In this document: positions 13,547-14,542 of the stretch, in pieces | Numbering within the stretch: the first letter of the stretch is position 1 | Layout of the letters: every line of letters begins with the position of its first letter | NCBI GenBank assembly: GCA_947068385.1 | Contig: CAMTBF010000027.1 | Location: 1-14,542, forward strand | Direction of reading: 5' to 3' | Source: an uncultured Lachnospiraceae bacterium | Lineage (GTDB): Bacteria; Bacillota; Clostridia; Lachnospirales; Lachnospiraceae | Length of the DNA: 14,542 bases | The notes under the pieces: model-generated | Databases searched by the model: none | Told to the model about the DNA's origin: nothing | The model's input: only the letters and a program-made list of their open reading frames with translations | Position numbers and translations under genes: made by a program

Positions 13547-14542
13547 CTAAAATGCCTTATCCACATAGTCCTGCCACCAGTCCAGCCATTCATAGTACTG
13601 ATATGTGCGCAGCCCCTCCAGGTACTGCTCCCAGGATTCGTCTGTGATGCCCTCCAAAACGCTTGTGGCCCCAAAGTTTCCGATATAGGTGAACAAATCC
13701 GTCTCTATAAAGGCGCGCTCCTCCACCTTCTCGCTTGGCACCATGCGCGGCAGGGGATACTCATCCATAAGCAGGTCCTCCACCGCCAGCACCATCCTGC
13801 CCCTTATGGAATCCTCCTTGAACTCGCTTCCCAGCTCATAGGGCGGGATATACGGCGAGGTGACGTTCCCCAGGCCCACCGTATAGGCCAGTTCCGTGTA
13901 ATTCACGCCCTCCTCCGGCATCTCGGCACCGATGAAATAATTCCCCTCCGCATCCCTGTACCAGGACACGTCCTCCTCGCCAAACCTGGCCATATATTTA
14001 TTCTCTACGGAGCTGGACAGATAATTCCACCAGTGCAGCAGCGCTTCCACATTGCTGCATTCTGCCGTAGGCACCAGGGACGTCAGCATGCCGAAGAAAT
14101 AATTCTTTACGCCGCTCTTGCGCACCTCCACCCCGTCCATTCCCTGGAAGGGCCTCATGCCCACATAATCCTCAGATGCCGTATCCCAGCCGACCATGCA
14201 GCCCACCTTACCCTCCGCAATCTTGGCCTCATACTGCTCATTGCTCTGGGAGAAGCCCTCCACGTCCAGGAGCCCTTCCTGTGCCAGCTTATGGTAGAAC
14301 TCCAGGAAAGCCCTGTAATTCTCCGTATCCATGGTGGAGTTTACCTTGCCGTCCTCCAGCATCAGATAATAGGAGGACGCCCCATCATGATATCCCGCAA
14401 TCCCAAAAGAATTGGCGAAATTGATGAAGTTGCCCGCCCAGTTGCTGTTGGCGAAAGACAGGGGGATTTCATCCGTGGCATCTCCGTCCCCATTCATGTC
14501 ATTGTCCCGAAATGCGCACAGAACTTCATACAGCTCATCTGC
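13547..14542 (-). CDS. ABC transporter sugar-binding protein (family 1, LplA-like), partial
   Basis: The C-terminal 331 residues of an extracellular solute-binding protein. The frame stays open to the window edge, so the ATG at 14497 is internal; the signal peptide and roughly the first 200 residues lie outside. The visible start (ADELYEVLCAF, then DNDMNGDGDATDEIPLS) contains an EF-hand-like calcium loop with ligands at visible residues 13, 15, 17, 19, 21 and 24/25, as in AlgQ-type and LplA-type binding proteins. Aromatic-rich segments follow (GYHDGASSYYLMLEDGK, MVGWDTASEDYVGMRPF), and the C-terminus YYEWLDWWQDYVDKAF is typical of the family. These lipoproteins deliver oligosaccharides or glycosides to a membrane permease pair, expected upstream outside the window. 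The substrate cannot be told from sequence alone. Confidence 0.88.
   Translation of the reverse strand, partial: ADELYEVLCAFRDNDMNGDGDATDEIPLSFANSNWAGNFINFANSFGIAGYHDGASSYYLMLEDGKVNSTMDTENYRAFLEFYHKLAQEGLLDVEGFSQSNEQYEAKIAEGKVGCMVGWDTASEDYVGMRPFQGMDGVEVRKSGVKNYFFGMLTSLVPTAECSNVEALLHWWNYLSSSVENKYMARFGEEDVSWYRDAEGNYFIGAEMPEEGVNYTELAYTVGLGNVTSPYIPPYELGSEFKEDSIRGRMVLAVEDLLMDEYPLPRMVPSEKVEERAFIETDLFTYIGNFGATSVLEGITDESWEQYLEGLRTYQYYEWLDWWQDYVDKAF

Noticed and set aside
1..14542. CRISPR array, tRNA/rRNA, insertion sequence, phage or toxin-antitoxin system
   Set aside because: I saw no regularly spaced repeats, cloverleaf sequences, transposase or integrase motifs, terminal repeats or toxin-antitoxin pairs on either strand.

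Overview
The window looks like chromosomal DNA from a GC-rich gut Firmicute, most likely a Lachnospiraceae (Clostridium cluster XIVa) member. The basis is the gene set and its relatedness: a YerC-type TrpR-like protein, class III fructose-1,6-bisphosphatase, tandem-OB SSB, LplA-type sugar-binding protein and membrane AraC regulator. It also shows strong AGGAGG-type ribosome-binding sites and an L-box lysine riboswitch. I see no tRNA, rRNA, CRISPR array, transposase, phage gene or integration site. The organism call is inference.

Layout. At 87-404 (+) is a YerC/TrpR-like gene. It is followed by a run of small GC-rich hairpins and a strong bidirectional terminator shared with the converging bactofilin gene. 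At 1831-579 (-) a two-gene operon encodes a membrane-anchored coiled-coil protein with a degenerate LytM/M23 domain and then a bactofilin, a cell-shape or scaffold module. At 2865-2086 (-) lies a HisA of the eukaryotic (yeast His6) type, divergent from a low-complexity lipoprotein gene at 3044-3619 (+).

The centre (7809-3701, -) is a lysine-controlled unit. It runs: sigma-A promoter, short stem-loop at the predicted 5' end, lysine riboswitch with a terminator, dapA, dapB, then fbp (class III fructose-1,6-bisphosphatase). DapA and DapB catalyse the first two committed steps from aspartate semialdehyde to diaminopimelate and lysine, which feeds peptidoglycan. Fbp is gluconeogenic and may be co-transcribed because no terminator separates it from dapB.

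Upstream on the same strand are a small CobA/BtuR-like P-loop protein with its own promoter and an SSB-family protein with two OB folds. Divergently, typA/bipA (9464-11296, +) has a clear promoter, a structured leader and a textbook terminator. At the right end (-) an AraC regulator with a membrane-spanning sensor lies downstream of a truncated sugar ABC solute-binding protein gene that runs off the window, a common carbohydrate-uptake arrangement.

I found no convincing new multi-gene system. The observations most worth following are the eukaryote-type HisA, the LytM domain that has lost all metal and catalytic residues but is paired with a bactofilin, and the layered RNA control of the dapA-dapB-fbp unit.
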